DNA from: Thiobacillus thioparus DSM 505
GTDB lineage: Bacteria > Pseudomonadota > Gammaproteobacteria > Burkholderiales > Thiobacillaceae
Assembly (NCBI RefSeq): GCF_000373385.1
Contig: NZ_KB891326.1
Coordinates: 209,309-273,308 of the forward strand
Length of the DNA: 64,000 nucleotides
Reading direction: 5' to 3'
Part shown: positions 49,892-59,523 of the stretch, piece after piece
Layout of the letters: every line of letters starts with the position of its first letter
How positions within the stretch are numbered: position 1 is the stretch's first letter
Position numbers and translations under genes: made by a program
The notes under the pieces: model-generated
Database searches by the model: none
The model's input: the letters and a program-made list of their open reading frames with translations, nothing else
What the model was told of the DNA's origin: nothing

Positions 49892-50251
49892 ATGAACCAA
49901 GCACGCTCGTACAAAATGTTTTCCCTCCTCGGTATTTCTTTGGTTTGCGCAGCCTTGCTGGGCGGCTGCGCCACGACCGACGCACTGAACAAGGCTCAGG
50001 CCACGGCAGACCAGGCATCGAAAAAAGCCGATGAGGCCAATGCCAACGCCAATGCCGCCAAGACTGCCGCCGCCCAGGCTTCGCAAAAGGCTGACCAGGC
50101 CAACGCGACCGCCGACGGGGCCAAGTCGACTGCCGACCAGGCCAACTCCACTGCCAATGCGGCGAAGGCCGAAGCCGACAAGGCCATGCAGGAAGTCGAC
50201 AAGCTGGCCGAGAAAATCGACCGCATGTTCAAGAAAACAATGCAGAAGTAA
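49892..50251 (+). CDS. Alanine-rich coiled-coil lipoprotein
   Basis: The 119-residue protein has a lipoprotein signal (FSLLGISLVCAALLGGC). Almost the whole mature part is an alanine-zipper coiled coil with repeating ADQA.KKAD.ANA units, and the ending DKLAEKIDRMFKKTMQK recalls Lpp. It is a probable outer-membrane structural lipoprotein, possibly attached to peptidoglycan by the L,D-transpeptidases encoded next to it; the terminal lysine would suit this. GGAGC precedes the start. Confidence 0.8.
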   Translation: MNQARSYKMFSLLGISLVCAALLGGCATTDALNKAQATADQASKKADEANANANAAKTAAAQASQKADQANATADGAKSTADQANSTANAAKAEADKAMQEVDKLAEKIDRMFKKTMQK

Positions 50252-50265
50252 TTTTTGCTGGTCCG

Positions 50266-50294
50266 ACGGACAGACGGCCTGGGACCGTCTATCC
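50266..50294. terminator. Hairpin between convergent lipoprotein and transpeptidase genes
   Basis: CGGACAGACGG (50266-50276) pairs with CCGTCTATCCG (50284-50294) with one mismatch and a seven-base loop. It sits just after the lipoprotein stop. There is no strong T-run downstream, so it may serve as a weak or bidirectional terminator. Confidence 0.45.
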
Positions 50295-50362
50295 GCCGGC
50301 ATCAATCAAGTCGGACTGGTTTGAGTGGCCGATACCGATACGTTGGAGCGGCAGCGGGAATT

Positions 50363-50920
50363 TCAGCGAATGATCACGCGCGTACCCACATGCATCCATT
50401 GGGCAAGCCGCCGGATGTCGCGGTTGGTGAGCGCCACGCAGCCGTTGGTCCAGTTGACCGCCTGTTGGACGTCGGGGTTGCCGCCACCGAGTCCATGGAT
50501 TCCAATCTGGCCGCCGAGCGGCGTATCCTGGGGTGGCGTGCGGTGATGTCGCAAGGCCTGCATGATGGCATCGAATTGCGCCTGACTGAGAGTGCCGGCG
50601 TCATACGCATGGCGGGCGACAGGAGCAGACGGGTAATCGAGGCCGTAGAAGGTGTTGAAGCGGCTGTGGCGATCGATCCAGGTGACGTGGAATATGCCGC
50701 GCGGCGTGGTTTCGTCGCCCCGGCGATGGATTTCGGCGACGCCGCCGCTACCGATCGCGATGTTGTGGAAACGGGCCAGGACACGGTTTTCAGCGGAAAA
50801 CACCGTCAGGGTCAGCGCCTGGGTATCCACCAGCACCCAGTCCACCCCTCCGGCTGCCCGGGAGATCGTGGATATCCCCAGGATGACGGCAGCCAACAAC
50901 GCATTCAAACTGAATCGCAA
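50363..50920 (-). CDS. L,D-transpeptidase (YkuD domain)
   Basis: The 185-residue secreted protein has a signal peptide ending near SRA (residue 21) and a YkuD domain. The catalytic region reads IGIHGLGG and NWTNGCVALTNRD, with His and Cys in place. It cross-links peptidoglycan or attaches lipoproteins in the periplasm. It is convergent with the alanine-rich lipoprotein gene and divergent from the LysM transpeptidase at 50944, forming a small envelope cluster. Confidence 0.88.
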   Translation of the reverse strand: MRFSLNALLAAVILGISTISRAAGGVDWVLVDTQALTLTVFSAENRVLARFHNIAIGSGGVAEIHRRGDETTPRGIFHVTWIDRHSRFNTFYGLDYPSAPVARHAYDAGTLSQAQFDAIMQALRHHRTPPQDTPLGGQIGIHGLGGGNPDVQQAVNWTNGCVALTNRDIRRLAQWMHVGTRVIIR

Positions 50921-50943
50921 TTCAGGACCTCCATGATCAACCC

Positions 50944-52014
50944 ATGAAATGCATCATGCACTCCCCTTCTCCGACCGCTATCTTGCGTTCAGTTCCCGGC
51001 CTGCAAGTGCTTGTCCTGCTGCTGGCGTGGTGGGTCACCCCAGCTTGGAGCGCGACGTTTCCGTTGCCAACCGATGGCAGCAACCTCGTCGGCCGGCTGC
51101 AGGTGGTGACGGCTGACGCCCGTAACACCTTGCTGGACATCGCCCGGCATTATGACCTCGGCTATGACGAAATCACCCGCGCCAATCCGGGAATGTCGGT
51201 CTGGCTGCCTGGCGAGGGAACCCCGGTCGTCGTTCCGTCCGAATTCATCCTGCCGCCGCGGCCATGGGTCGGTATCGTCGTGAACATTCCCCAGCGCCGG
51301 CTTTATTATTTCCCGCGCCACAAAGCCAATGAAGCGGCAACGGTGGTCACCTTTCCCATTGGAATCGCCCGTCCTGGCTGGCCAACGCCGCTGGGCAGTA
51401 CCCGGATCATCGCCAAATACAAGGATCCCGCCTGGATCGTTCCCAAGGACATCCAGGCCGAGCATCATCGACAGGGCGAAGCCAATTTTCCCGATTACTT
51501 TCCCCCTGGACCCAACAATCCCATGGGCATGCTCGCCCTGGAAACCGGGTTTTCGCAAATCTTCATTCACGGCACCAACCGGCCGTGGGGCGTAGGGATG
51601 GAAGTCAGCCATGGCTGCGTCCATCTGTATCCCGAGAATGCGGCCTATCTGTTTCCCAAGGTGCCCAAGGGCACGCCAGTGAGGATCATCAACCAACCGG
51701 TGCTGGCGGGATACCGCAAGCATCAACTCTATCTCAGCGTATCCGCACCGGTGGGGGAATATCCCGGCGACCAGGACAGCCTCCTCATGCGCGCGATCGA
51801 TGCCATCTCGCAGTCCAGAAGCCGGGACTGGCCGACCATCGATTGGGACCGTGTGCGGCAGGTCGTCGATGCCAGACAGGTCGTACCTGTTCCCGTCAAC
51901 ATTGGCGCACCCAGCCTCGACCGCCTCATTGCGTCGATCAAGCCGGAACACTACAGCTTCGAGCCCTACGGCATCGAGGCCAACGACGCGGCGCCACCGG
52001 ATGCTCCGCGCTGA
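50944..52014 (+). CDS. L,D-transpeptidase with LysM-like domain (ErfK/YbiS family)
   Basis: The 356-residue secreted protein has a signal peptide (about residues 1-34, ending WSA). A LysM-like segment follows (NTLLDIARHYDLGYDEITRANPGM), then a YkuD domain (GIVVNIPQRRLYYFP) with catalytic IHGTNRPWGVGMEVSHGCVHLYP. The C-terminal 90 residues are a family extension. It makes 3-3 cross-links or anchors outer-membrane lipoprotein; the likely target is the Lpp-like protein at 49892. Confidence 0.9.
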   Translation: MKCIMHSPSPTAILRSVPGLQVLVLLLAWWVTPAWSATFPLPTDGSNLVGRLQVVTADARNTLLDIARHYDLGYDEITRANPGMSVWLPGEGTPVVVPSEFILPPRPWVGIVVNIPQRRLYYFPRHKANEAATVVTFPIGIARPGWPTPLGSTRIIAKYKDPAWIVPKDIQAEHHRQGEANFPDYFPPGPNNPMGMLALETGFSQIFIHGTNRPWGVGMEVSHGCVHLYPENAAYLFPKVPKGTPVRIINQPVLAGYRKHQLYLSVSAPVGEYPGDQDSLLMRAIDAISQSRSRDWPTIDWDRVRQVVDARQVVPVPVNIGAPSLDRLIASIKPEHYSFEPYGIEANDAAPPDAPR

Positions 52015-52052
52015 CCCTTGATTTCCGGAACTGGGGGGATGCGTTCGGGTCA

Positions 52053-52331
52053 ATGCCATCAACCAGCCAGGCTGTAGATGTTTCGTATCCAGACGACGTG
52101 ACCGAACGCTCTCTTTCTTCTTTCCGGCAATATCCGAAGGCATCCTGTGTTATCGAACTCGATTCCTATTTGTGCCCGCTATGCGGACAGCACGGATTGA
52201 TCCGGATCCGCCGTCGCCTCATCGACCGGATCCTGAGCCTCTTCGTCAGGCAGCGGCGATTTCGCTGCACGCAACCCGGATGCCAGTGGCAAGGAAACCT
52301 GCGCGAGAAGGCCGCACGCCGGAAATCGTGA
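52053..52331 (+). CDS. Small zinc-ribbon-like protein
   Basis: A 92-residue frame has two CxxC-type knuckles: CPLCG and CTQPGC, with an Arg-rich segment between (RIRRRLIDRILSLFVRQRRFRC). This looks like a short treble-clef or zinc-ribbon protein of unknown role. The ATG at 52053 is the most economical start; the open frame extends upstream into the transpeptidase gene but that part is out of frame with it and is not likely coding. Confidence 0.62.
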   Translation: MPSTSQAVDVSYPDDVTERSLSSFRQYPKASCVIELDSYLCPLCGQHGLIRIRRRLIDRILSLFVRQRRFRCTQPGCQWQGNLREKAARRKS

Positions 52332-52412
52332 GGGCGCAATCAAGAATGCCCCGTAACAAACTGATTTGACGGATTTATTCAACATGTTGCACCCGCCGTG
52401 CGCGAGACCACA

Positions 52413-52616
52413 ATGAGCATGTCGACAATTTTATGGGGATTGCTTTTCGGCTCGATCGGGCTGGGCTTCTTCTTGTACGGCAAGAAGCAGCAGGCGATCG
52501 TTCCGTTATTTTGCGGGCTTGCGCTCATGGTCTTTCCGTATTTCGTTTCCAACACCTTCCTGTTGGTCGCCATCGGGGTCGCATTGACCGCGCTCCCCTA
52601 TTTCGTCCGGATCTGA
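52413..52616 (+). CDS. Small two-helix membrane protein
   Basis: The 67-residue protein (MSMSTILWGLLFGSIGLGFF, LFCGLALMVFPYFV, FLLVAIGVALTALPYFVRI) has two to three hydrophobic segments and is an unnamed inner-membrane protein common in proteobacteria. A GTG at 52398 would add five residues. No function can be assigned. Confidence 0.72.
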   Translation: MSMSTILWGLLFGSIGLGFFLYGKKQQAIVPLFCGLALMVFPYFVSNTFLLVAIGVALTALPYFVRI

Positions 52617-52639
52617 GATGCCATCAATCTGGCGAGGCC

Positions 52640-53524
52640 TCAGTTATCCCGGGCTTCGTTCACCAGTTGCTGACGGATCGACAGCAATTCCTGCCGATGC
52701 TTGGCGTCGGTCTTGGGGTACTGCATCCGGAGCGATCTGAAGGTATCGACAACGATCCGGGCAATGATCAACCGGGCATTTTCCTTGTCGTCGGCAGGTA
52801 CCACGTACCAGGGCGCGCGCTGGGTGCTCGTTGAACTCAGGCACGCCTCATAGGCCTTCATGTAATCGTTCCAGAACCCGCGCTCGACGAGATCCGCCTG
52901 GCTGAACTTCCAGTTTTTATCGGGCTCGTCGATGCGATCGATGAAGCGTTTCCGCTGTTCTTCCTTCGAGAGGTGCAGAAAAAACTTGATGATCCGCGTG
53001 CCGTTTCGGTGGAGATGGTTTTCCAGGTCGACGATGGAACGATAGCGTTCCTTCCAGATCGTTTTTTCATTGAGTAGCCCGTCCGGAATCCCCTGGCTGC
53101 GGAGAATCTCCGGATGGACACGCACGATCAGCACTTCCTCGTAATAGGAGCGGTTGAAGATGCCGATGCGACCGCGTTCCGGCAAGGACTGCGTGGTTCG
53201 CCATAGAAAATCATGCTCGAGCTCGGTCGCGCTCGGATGCTTGAAGCTGAATACCTGGCAGCCTTGGGGATTGATTCCGGACATCACGTGCTTGATGGCG
53301 CCATCCTTGCCGGCGGCATCCATGGCCTGAAAAATCAGCAGGACCGCATAGCGGTTGGACGCATAGTGCAGCTGTTGCAGCGCGCTCAGTTCAGACACTT
53401 GGTCCTCAAGGAGCTTTTGGTACTGCTCCTTGGATTTGTAGAGCGGTTTCACGCGTGTCGGCCACTTCTTGAGGTTGACCTTGTCCCCTTCCTGTACCTG
53501 GAAATCCCTGGATTTGATTTTCAT
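52640..53524 (-). CDS. ppk2: Polyphosphate kinase 2 (PPK2 family)
   Basis: The 294-residue PPK2-family kinase moves phosphate between polyphosphate and nucleotides. Walker A is in [19 protein letters not shown], Walker B/lid region in [16 protein letters not shown], and [22 protein letters not shown] is characteristic. The ATG at 53524 with GAAAGGA upstream is chosen; frames starting earlier (53545, 53704) have no ribosome site. It is a single gene with no polyphosphate partner nearby. Class I (one domain) by length. Confidence 0.92.
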   Translation of the reverse strand: MKIKSRDFQVQEGDKVNLKKWPTRVKPLYKSKEQYQKLLEDQVSELSALQQLHYASNRYAVLLIFQAMDAAGKDGAIKHVMSGINPQGCQVFSFKHPSATELEHDFLWRTTQSLPERGRIGIFNRSYYEEVLIVRVHPEILRSQGIPDGLLNEKTIWKERYRSIVDLENHLHRNGTRIIKFFLHLSKEEQRKRFIDRIDEPDKNWKFSQADLVERGFWNDYMKAYEACLSSTSTQRAPWYVVPADDKENARLIIARIVVDTFRSLRMQYPKTDAKHRQELLSIRQQLVNEARDN

Positions 53525-53726
53525 CCCCGTCCTTTCGGTCGTCATTGAGGCGATTCGTTTCCGGTCGTTGCCTGTCCGCTGCGGCCGCGGGCGGGCGATG
53601 TGAACCGCTGGGTTTGGGCCGGCCGTTGACCCTGTCCTTATTATCCCTGCCAAGGTAGCGAGCGACTTGTATAAACGAGTAGCATTAAAACCAGCGGTTT
53701 CCAATACACAAAAAGGATAAATTGCG

Positions 53727-53954
53727 ATGAGAAAGACACCTTCCGAAGCCTATCTTGAAAAAGCCAGACACCTGTCCAAGGAAGAAACCGAGCGACTGCT
53801 GTCCAGAATGCGCGAGAAACTGACGCGCAGGCTGGAAGACAAAAAACTGAGCGCGCTGGAAGTCGTGGCGATACAACTGGAGATAGAGGATGAGGCCTTG
53901 AACGAATGGCGGGAACGGATGCAGGAAATCAGGAAAAAACCCAAGTCCAAATAA
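53727..53954 (+). CDS. Small charged helical protein, unknown
   Basis: The 75-residue protein is almost entirely predicted helix and highly charged ([41 protein letters not shown]). AAGGAT lies upstream of the ATG. No known domain is recognised. It is divergent from ppk2. Confidence 0.68.
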   Translation: MRKTPSEAYLEKARHLSKEETERLLSRMREKLTRRLEDKKLSALEVVAIQLEIEDEALNEWRERMQEIRKKPKSK

Positions 53955-54185
53955 CCCGCTTATCGTTCGAAATCCTGGCAGCGTCAATATTGCCGCTGCC
54001 CGCGGCGAAGCACTCAGACCCATGAAACCGAATTATCGGCAGGCATGCGGAGACGGGGTATCTTGCCGTCCATCTACGTTGTAAATCATCCGGCCCTCCC
54101 CGCTCAACCGATCTCTACTGGAATCGAATCAACCCTGGTCTACTCTCCGTAGTATGGATGGGAGGTCAATTTTCTGCTCGATTCC

Positions 54186-54230
54186 GCCCCATGCCGGTGC
54201 GAGTGACAGAAATATGCCCCATGCCTGTGC
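54186..54230. promoter_or_regulatory. Tandem upstream repeat of the prkA operon
   Basis: GCCCCATGCCGGTGC (54186-54200) and GCCCCATGCCTGTGC (54216-54230) differ at one base. They are exactly 30 bp apart, so they fall on the same helix face. They are 135 and 105 bp from the -24 element: a probable enhancer for a sigma-54 activator. Confidence 0.62.
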
Positions 54231-54327
54231 AGCTTCCGGGAGATGCACTGGTTTTGATCGGCATGCATTTCTTCCGTCGCACTATTTGTGCTCAACCCGG
54301 TCGAACTTTTGGCCGCTAAAAAGAACA

Positions 54328-54342
54328 TGGCACGATCATTGC
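54328..54342 (+). promoter_or_regulatory. Sigma-54 promoter of the prkA operon
   Basis: TGGCAC-GATCA-TTGC is a perfect -24/-12 match, 62 bases before the prkA start. The E. coli yeaGH homologues are also sigma-54 dependent. Confidence 0.88.
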
Positions 54343-54389
54343 GACAGCAGGATCAGGCCTAACATCGATTCACCGAACAGGAGGACTCC

Positions 54390-56309
54390 ATGAGCTTGTT
54401 CAACCAGTACATCGAACGCTACCGCAGAGAAGAAGAGGAATTCACCCTCGAGGAATTCCTGGATATCTGCAAGCAGGACCGGATGGCTTACGCGAGCTCC
54501 GCCGAACGCATGCTGGCGGCGATCGGCGAGCCGGAACTGGTGGATACCCGGAAGGATCCCCGATTGTCCCGCCTGTTCTCCAACAAGGTCATCAAGATCT
54601 ATCCGGCCTTCAAGGATTTTTACGGCATGGAAGACACGATCGAGCAGATCGTGTCCTATTTCCGGCATGCGGCACAAGGCCTGGAAGAGAAAAAGCAGAT
54701 CCTCTATCTGCTGGGCCCGGTGGGCGGCGGAAAATCCTCGCTGGCGGAGAAGCTCAAGCACCTGATGGAGAAGGCGCCGTTCTACGCCATCAAGGGCTCG
54801 CCGGTGAACGACTCGCCGCTGTCACTGTTCTCGGCCGACGAGGATGGTGACATTCTGTTGCAGGAATATGGCATTGCACTCCGCTATCTCGGCAAGGTAC
54901 TGTCGCCCTGGGCGGTGAAGCGGCTGCATGAGTACAACGGCGACATCACCAAGTTTCGCGTGGTCAAGCGCTGGCCTTCGGTGCTGGGCCAGGTCGGCAT
55001 ATCCAAGACCGAGCCGGGCGACGAGAATAACCAGGACATCTCCTCACTGGTTGGCAAGGTGGATATCCGCAAGCTGGAAAAATATTCGCAGGACGACCCC
55101 GACGCCTACAGCTATTCGGGCGGACTGTCCCTGTCCAACCAGGGCCTGATGGAGTTCGTCGAGATGTTCAAGGCGCCGATCAAGGTGCTGCATCCGCTCC
55201 TGACCGCCACACAGGAAGGCAACTACAAGGGCACCGAGGGCTTCGGCGCAATTCCCTTCGACGGCGTGGTGCTGGCGCACAGTAACGAGTCGGAGTGGAC
55301 CACCTTCCGCAACAACAAGAACAACGAGGCCTTCCTCGACCGCATCTACATCGTCAAGGTGCCCTACTGCCTCCGCGTGTCCGAGGAGGTGAAGATCTAC
55401 GAGAAACTCCTGCAGCACAGTTCGCTGTCGGAATCGCCCTGCGCGCCCGGCACGCTGGAAATGCTGGCGCAGTTCTCGGTCCTGACCCGTTTGAAAGAGC
55501 CGGAAAATTCCAGCATCTATTCCAAGATGCGCGTCTATGACGGCGAGAACCTCAAGGACACCGACCCCAAGGCCAAGAGCTACCAGGAATATCGCGACTT
55601 CGCCGGCGTCGACGAAGGCATGACCGGCATCTCGACCCGTTTCGCCTTCAAGATCCTGTCGCGCGTGTTCAACTTCGACCACAGCGAAATCGCCGCCAAC
55701 CCGGTGCATCTGCTCTACGTGCTGGAACAGCAGATCGAGCAGGAACAGCTTCCGCCCGAGGTGGAGCAGCGCTATATCGCCTACCTGAAAGAATACCTGT
55801 CGCCACACTACGCCGAGTACATCGAGAAGGAGTTGCAGACCGCCTACCTGGAGTCCTACTCGGAATATGGCCAGAACATCTTCGACCGCTACGTGACCTA
55901 CGCTGACATGTGGATCCAGGATCAGGAATTCCGCGACCCCGACACCGGCGAGGTTCTCGACCGCGCCCAGCTCAATACCGAACTGGAGAAGATCGAAAAG
56001 CCTGCCGGCATCGCCAACCCGAAGGACTTCCGCCACGAGGTGGTCAACTTCGTGCTGCGCGCACGCGCCCAGAACCACGGCAAGAATCCGGCCTGGACCA
56101 GCTACGAGAAGCTGCGCGTGGTGATCGAGAAGCGCATGTTCTCCAGCACCGAGGACCTGCTGCCGGTGATCTCGTTCAACGCCAAGGCGTCCAGCGACGA
56201 ACAGAAGAAGCACCAGGACTTCGTCCAGCGCATGGTCGACAAGGGTTACACTGACAAGCAGGTGCGCCTGCTGGCCGAGTGGTATCTGCGCGCGCGAAAG
56301 GCGTCCTGA
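54390..56309 (+). CDS. prkA: Serine protein kinase PrkA (YeaG)
   Basis: The 639-residue protein has the PrkA AAA+ region (GPVGGGKSSLAEKLK near residue 112) and the C-terminal PrkA domain, full length for the family. It acts in the cytoplasm in stress and starvation responses; E. coli YeaG shows kinase activity. AGGAG precedes the ATG. It starts a three-gene operon with the YeaH and SpoVR homologues, an arrangement conserved in proteobacteria. Confidence 0.95.
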   Translation: MSLFNQYIERYRREEEEFTLEEFLDICKQDRMAYASSAERMLAAIGEPELVDTRKDPRLSRLFSNKVIKIYPAFKDFYGMEDTIEQIVSYFRHAAQGLEEKKQILYLLGPVGGGKSSLAEKLKHLMEKAPFYAIKGSPVNDSPLSLFSADEDGDILLQEYGIALRYLGKVLSPWAVKRLHEYNGDITKFRVVKRWPSVLGQVGISKTEPGDENNQDISSLVGKVDIRKLEKYSQDDPDAYSYSGGLSLSNQGLMEFVEMFKAPIKVLHPLLTATQEGNYKGTEGFGAIPFDGVVLAHSNESEWTTFRNNKNNEAFLDRIYIVKVPYCLRVSEEVKIYEKLLQHSSLSESPCAPGTLEMLAQFSVLTRLKEPENSSIYSKMRVYDGENLKDTDPKAKSYQEYRDFAGVDEGMTGISTRFAFKILSRVFNFDHSEIAANPVHLLYVLEQQIEQEQLPPEVEQRYIAYLKEYLSPHYAEYIEKELQTAYLESYSEYGQNIFDRYVTYADMWIQDQEFRDPDTGEVLDRAQLNTELEKIEKPAGIANPKDFRHEVVNFVLRARAQNHGKNPAWTSYEKLRVVIEKRMFSSTEDLLPVISFNAKASSDEQKKHQDFVQRMVDKGYTDKQVRLLAEWYLRARKAS

Positions 56310-56319
56310 GAGGTAAGTC

Positions 56320-57579
56320 ATGAACCGGCTTGTAGACCGTCGTCTCTCCGGCAAGAACCGCAGCGCCGTCAACCGGCAGCGTTTCCTGCGCCGCTTCAAG
56401 GCGCAGATCCGCAAGGCGGCGTCGGATGTCGTGTCCGGCCGCAAGGTGACGGATCTGGAGCGCGGCGAGAAGATCTCCATTCCCTCCAAGGATCTGTCCG
56501 AGCCCATCTTCCACCATGGCCCCGGCGGCCGCCGCAACATCGTGCTGCCGGGCAACCGCGACTTCGTCACCGGCGATCGGGTGGATCGTCCTGAGGGCGG
56601 CGGCGGAGCCGGAAGCGGCGGCGGTCCGGCTGACGAGAGCATGGACGACTTTGTGTTCGAGCTGTCCAAGGAAGAATTCATGGACTACTTCTTCCAGGAT
56701 CTGGCGCTGCCGGACCTGGTAAAGAAACAGCTCGCCGCCGTCCCTGAAGTGAAGAAGGCCCGTGCCGGCTTCGTCAGCCAGGGCAACCCGTCCAACCTGC
56801 ACGTGGTGCGCTCGATGAAGCAGGCCATCGGGCGCCGGCTCGCCATGGCAGCCGGTCCGCGCGACGCGCTGAGGGAGGCCGAGGAAAAGCTTGCCGAGCT
56901 GGAGGCAAACGGGCTGGGTGCGAGCACGGAAGCCGACGAACTGCGCGAGGAGATCGCGTCCTTCAAGGCCCGGCTTGCCGCCGTCCCCTTCATCGACACC
57001 TGGGATCTGCGCTACGCCAACCGGGTCGACCAGCCGACACCCAGCAGCCAGGCGGTAATGTTCTGCCTGATGGACGTGTCGGGCTCGATGGACGAGGACC
57101 GCAAGAATATCGCCAAGCGCTTCTTCATGCTGCTCTATCTCTTCCTGACCAAGAGCTACGAGCGCATCGACGTGGTGTTCATTCGCCACCACACCGTGGC
57201 CAAGGAAGTCGACGAGGAGGACTTCTTCAGTTCACGCGAAAGCGGCGGCACCGTGGTATCGAGTGCCCTCGAACTGATGCACGACATCATCCGCGAACGC
57301 TACCCGAGTGCCAACTGGAACATCTATGCCGCCCAGGCTTCGGATGGCGACAACTGGCAGGATGACTCGCCGCGCTGTCGCGAGCTGCTGCTGCAAAGCA
57401 TCCTGCCGCTGACGCAGTACTTCGCCTATGTGGAGATCGAGGCCGAGGAGCCGCAAAGCCTGTGGCACGAATACGAGCGGGTGAAGGCGGCGAGCCCGCG
57501 CTTCGCCATGCAGCGCATTCTCACGCTGGAAGATATCTATCCGGTATTCCGAGAACTGTTCAGGAAGAAGGTGGCCTGA
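56320..57579 (+). CDS. yeaH: UPF0229/YeaH family protein (VWA-like)
   Basis: The 419-residue YeaH-family protein has an N-terminal basic segment (DRRLSGKNRSAVNRQRFLRR), a glycine-rich linker near residue 92, and a C-terminal von Willebrand A-like domain with the metal-site motif MDVSGSMDE. It acts with PrkA and SpoVR in starvation response; biochemical role unknown. It starts 10 bases after prkA. Confidence 0.93.
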   Translation: MNRLVDRRLSGKNRSAVNRQRFLRRFKAQIRKAASDVVSGRKVTDLERGEKISIPSKDLSEPIFHHGPGGRRNIVLPGNRDFVTGDRVDRPEGGGGAGSGGGPADESMDDFVFELSKEEFMDYFFQDLALPDLVKKQLAAVPEVKKARAGFVSQGNPSNLHVVRSMKQAIGRRLAMAAGPRDALREAEEKLAELEANGLGASTEADELREEIASFKARLAAVPFIDTWDLRYANRVDQPTPSSQAVMFCLMDVSGSMDEDRKNIAKRFFMLLYLFLTKSYERIDVVFIRHHTVAKEVDEEDFFSSRESGGTVVSSALELMHDIIRERYPSANWNIYAAQASDGDNWQDDSPRCRELLLQSILPLTQYFAYVEIEAEEPQSLWHEYERVKAASPRFAMQRILTLEDIYPVFRELFRKKVA

Positions 57580-57580
57580 G

Positions 57581-59119
57581 ATGGAACCCGAAATGGAATC
57601 AGACATCGCGCCGATCCCGCCCGTCGCTTCACGCCAGCCCCTGTCCGAAGGCTCCGAATGGGGCTTCGAGTTGCTCGACCGCTACGACCGCGAAATCGCG
57701 CGGGTGGCCGCGCACTATGGCCTCGACACCTATCCTAGCCAGATCGAGATCATCACCTCCGAGCAGATGATCGATGCCTATTCCTCGGTCGGCATGCCGG
57801 TAGGCTATCACCACTGGTCCTACGGCAAGCAGTTCCTCGCCACCCAGAAAGGCTACAAGCGCGGGCAGATGGGGCTGGCCTACGAGATCGTCATCAATTC
57901 CAGCCCCTGCATTGCCTATCTGATGGAAGAGAACACGATGACCATGCAGGCGCTGGTGATCGCCCATGCCGCCTATGGCCACAACTCCTTCTTCAAGGGC
58001 AACTACCTGTTCCGCACCTGGACCGATGCCGAAGGCATCCTCGACTATCTGGTGTTCGCCCGCAACTATATCGCCGACTGCGAACAGCGGCACGGCGAAG
58101 AAGCCGTCGAGGAACTGCTCGATTCCTGTCACGCCCTGATGAACCTCGGCGTCGACCGCTACAAGCGCCCGACCCGGCTCTCGATGGCCAAGGAGCAGCT
58201 GCGCCAGACCGAACGCGAGGCCTATCTGCAATCCCAGGTCAATGACCTGTGGCGCACCCTGCCGACCAGGCAGGCGGCAGGGCAGGAAAAACTTGCGGCC
58301 CGCTTTCCCAGCGAACCGCAGGAGAACCTGCTGTATTTCATCGAGAAGAATGCGCCGCGATTGGAGCCCTGGCAGCGCGAGATCGTCCGCATCGTCAGGA
58401 AGATCGCGCAGTATTTCTACCCGCAGCGCCAGACCCAGGTGATGAATGAGGGCTGGGCCACCTTCTGGCACTACACCCTGCTGAACCACCTGTACGAGGA
58501 AGGCAAACTCACCGATGGCTTCATGATGGAGTTCCTGCAGTCGCACACCAACGTGGTCTACCAGCCGCCCTACAACAGCCGCCATTACAATGGCATCAAC
58601 CCGTACGCGCTGGGCTTCGCCATGTTCACCGACCTGCGTCGCATCTGCGAACACCCCACCGAGGAGGACCACCGCTGGTTCCCCGAGCTTGCCGGCAGCG
58701 ACTGGGTGAAGTCGCTGGACTTCGCCATGCGCAACTTCAAGGACGAGAGCTTTATCGCGCAATATCTCTCGCCCAAACTGATCCGCGACTTCAAGCTGTT
58801 TACCATGGTCGACGACGACACCGAGGAGAAGCTGGAAGTCACCGCGATCCACGACGACGCCGGCTACCGCGCCGTCCGTCAGCAGCTCGCCGAGCAATAC
58901 AATCTGGGCAATCGCGAGCCCAACATCCAGGTCTACGAGGTCGACGTTTTCGGAAACCGCTCGCTCAGCCTGCGTCACTATATGCACGACCGCCGTCCAT
59001 TGGGCGAGTCGACACCGGAGATGTTGCGCCACGTCGCCCGCCTGTGGGGCTACACCGTGCGCATCGACAGCGTGGACCAGGACGGGGTATCGCACATGAC
59101 GGCCGTCAGCGAGGTCTGA
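57581..59119 (+). CDS. SpoVR family protein (YcgB)
   Basis: The 512-residue SpoVR/YcgB protein has HGEEAVEELLDSCHALMNLGVDR, MNEGWATFWHYTLLNHLYEEG and a histidine/glutamate-rich core that suggests metal binding. First named for spore cortex formation in Bacillus, it is conserved in non-sporulating proteobacteria next to prkA and yeaH. It starts two bases after yeaH, so the three are one operon under the sigma-54 promoter at 54328. Confidence 0.93.
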   Translation: MEPEMESDIAPIPPVASRQPLSEGSEWGFELLDRYDREIARVAAHYGLDTYPSQIEIITSEQMIDAYSSVGMPVGYHHWSYGKQFLATQKGYKRGQMGLAYEIVINSSPCIAYLMEENTMTMQALVIAHAAYGHNSFFKGNYLFRTWTDAEGILDYLVFARNYIADCEQRHGEEAVEELLDSCHALMNLGVDRYKRPTRLSMAKEQLRQTEREAYLQSQVNDLWRTLPTRQAAGQEKLAARFPSEPQENLLYFIEKNAPRLEPWQREIVRIVRKIAQYFYPQRQTQVMNEGWATFWHYTLLNHLYEEGKLTDGFMMEFLQSHTNVVYQPPYNSRHYNGINPYALGFAMFTDLRRICEHPTEEDHRWFPELAGSDWVKSLDFAMRNFKDESFIAQYLSPKLIRDFKLFTMVDDDTEEKLEVTAIHDDAGYRAVRQQLAEQYNLGNREPNIQVYEVDVFGNRSLSLRHYMHDRRPLGESTPEMLRHVARLWGYTVRIDSVDQDGVSHMTAVSEV

Positions 59120-59363
59120 CTCGCCCATCTTGCCGGCATACTCAACTGTCGAGACCGGGCCAGCACGACGCGGGCTTCGAATCGGTATCGAGTTCTCGCG
59201 TGCGTAACCTACAGGTTTCCGCGTTTGGCAATATCGGGAATGTTGTTTTTACGTCTGCTGGACGAATCCGGGCGACACCCTGGTGTAGCTGCCGCGCTGA
59301 TACCGTCCGCTTATTTACAAGACTTCCAGTAAATTCAAGCGTCTAAAGCGACGGGACGGTAAT

Positions 59364-59453
<90 letters not shown>

Positions 59454-59523
59454 GGCGGCGCGTATTGTAACCGAGTCTGGCGGTTTGCTGGACGAAAATT
59501 TCGCTCTCGTTCAGACTGTATTC

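Larger units (their letters stand above)
53955..54389. other. prkA control region (435 bp)
   Basis: No gene found. It contains tandem sites at 54186-54200 and 54216-54230 and a perfect sigma-54 promoter at 54328-54342. Confidence 0.65.

Noticed and set aside
51585-52052. Upstream extension of the small zinc-ribbon protein
   Set aside because: It overlaps the L,D-transpeptidase gene in another frame and has no domain; only the part from 52053 looks coding.
55044-56681. Minus-strand frame of 545 codons opposite prkA
   Set aside because: Antisense shadow of a conserved gene.
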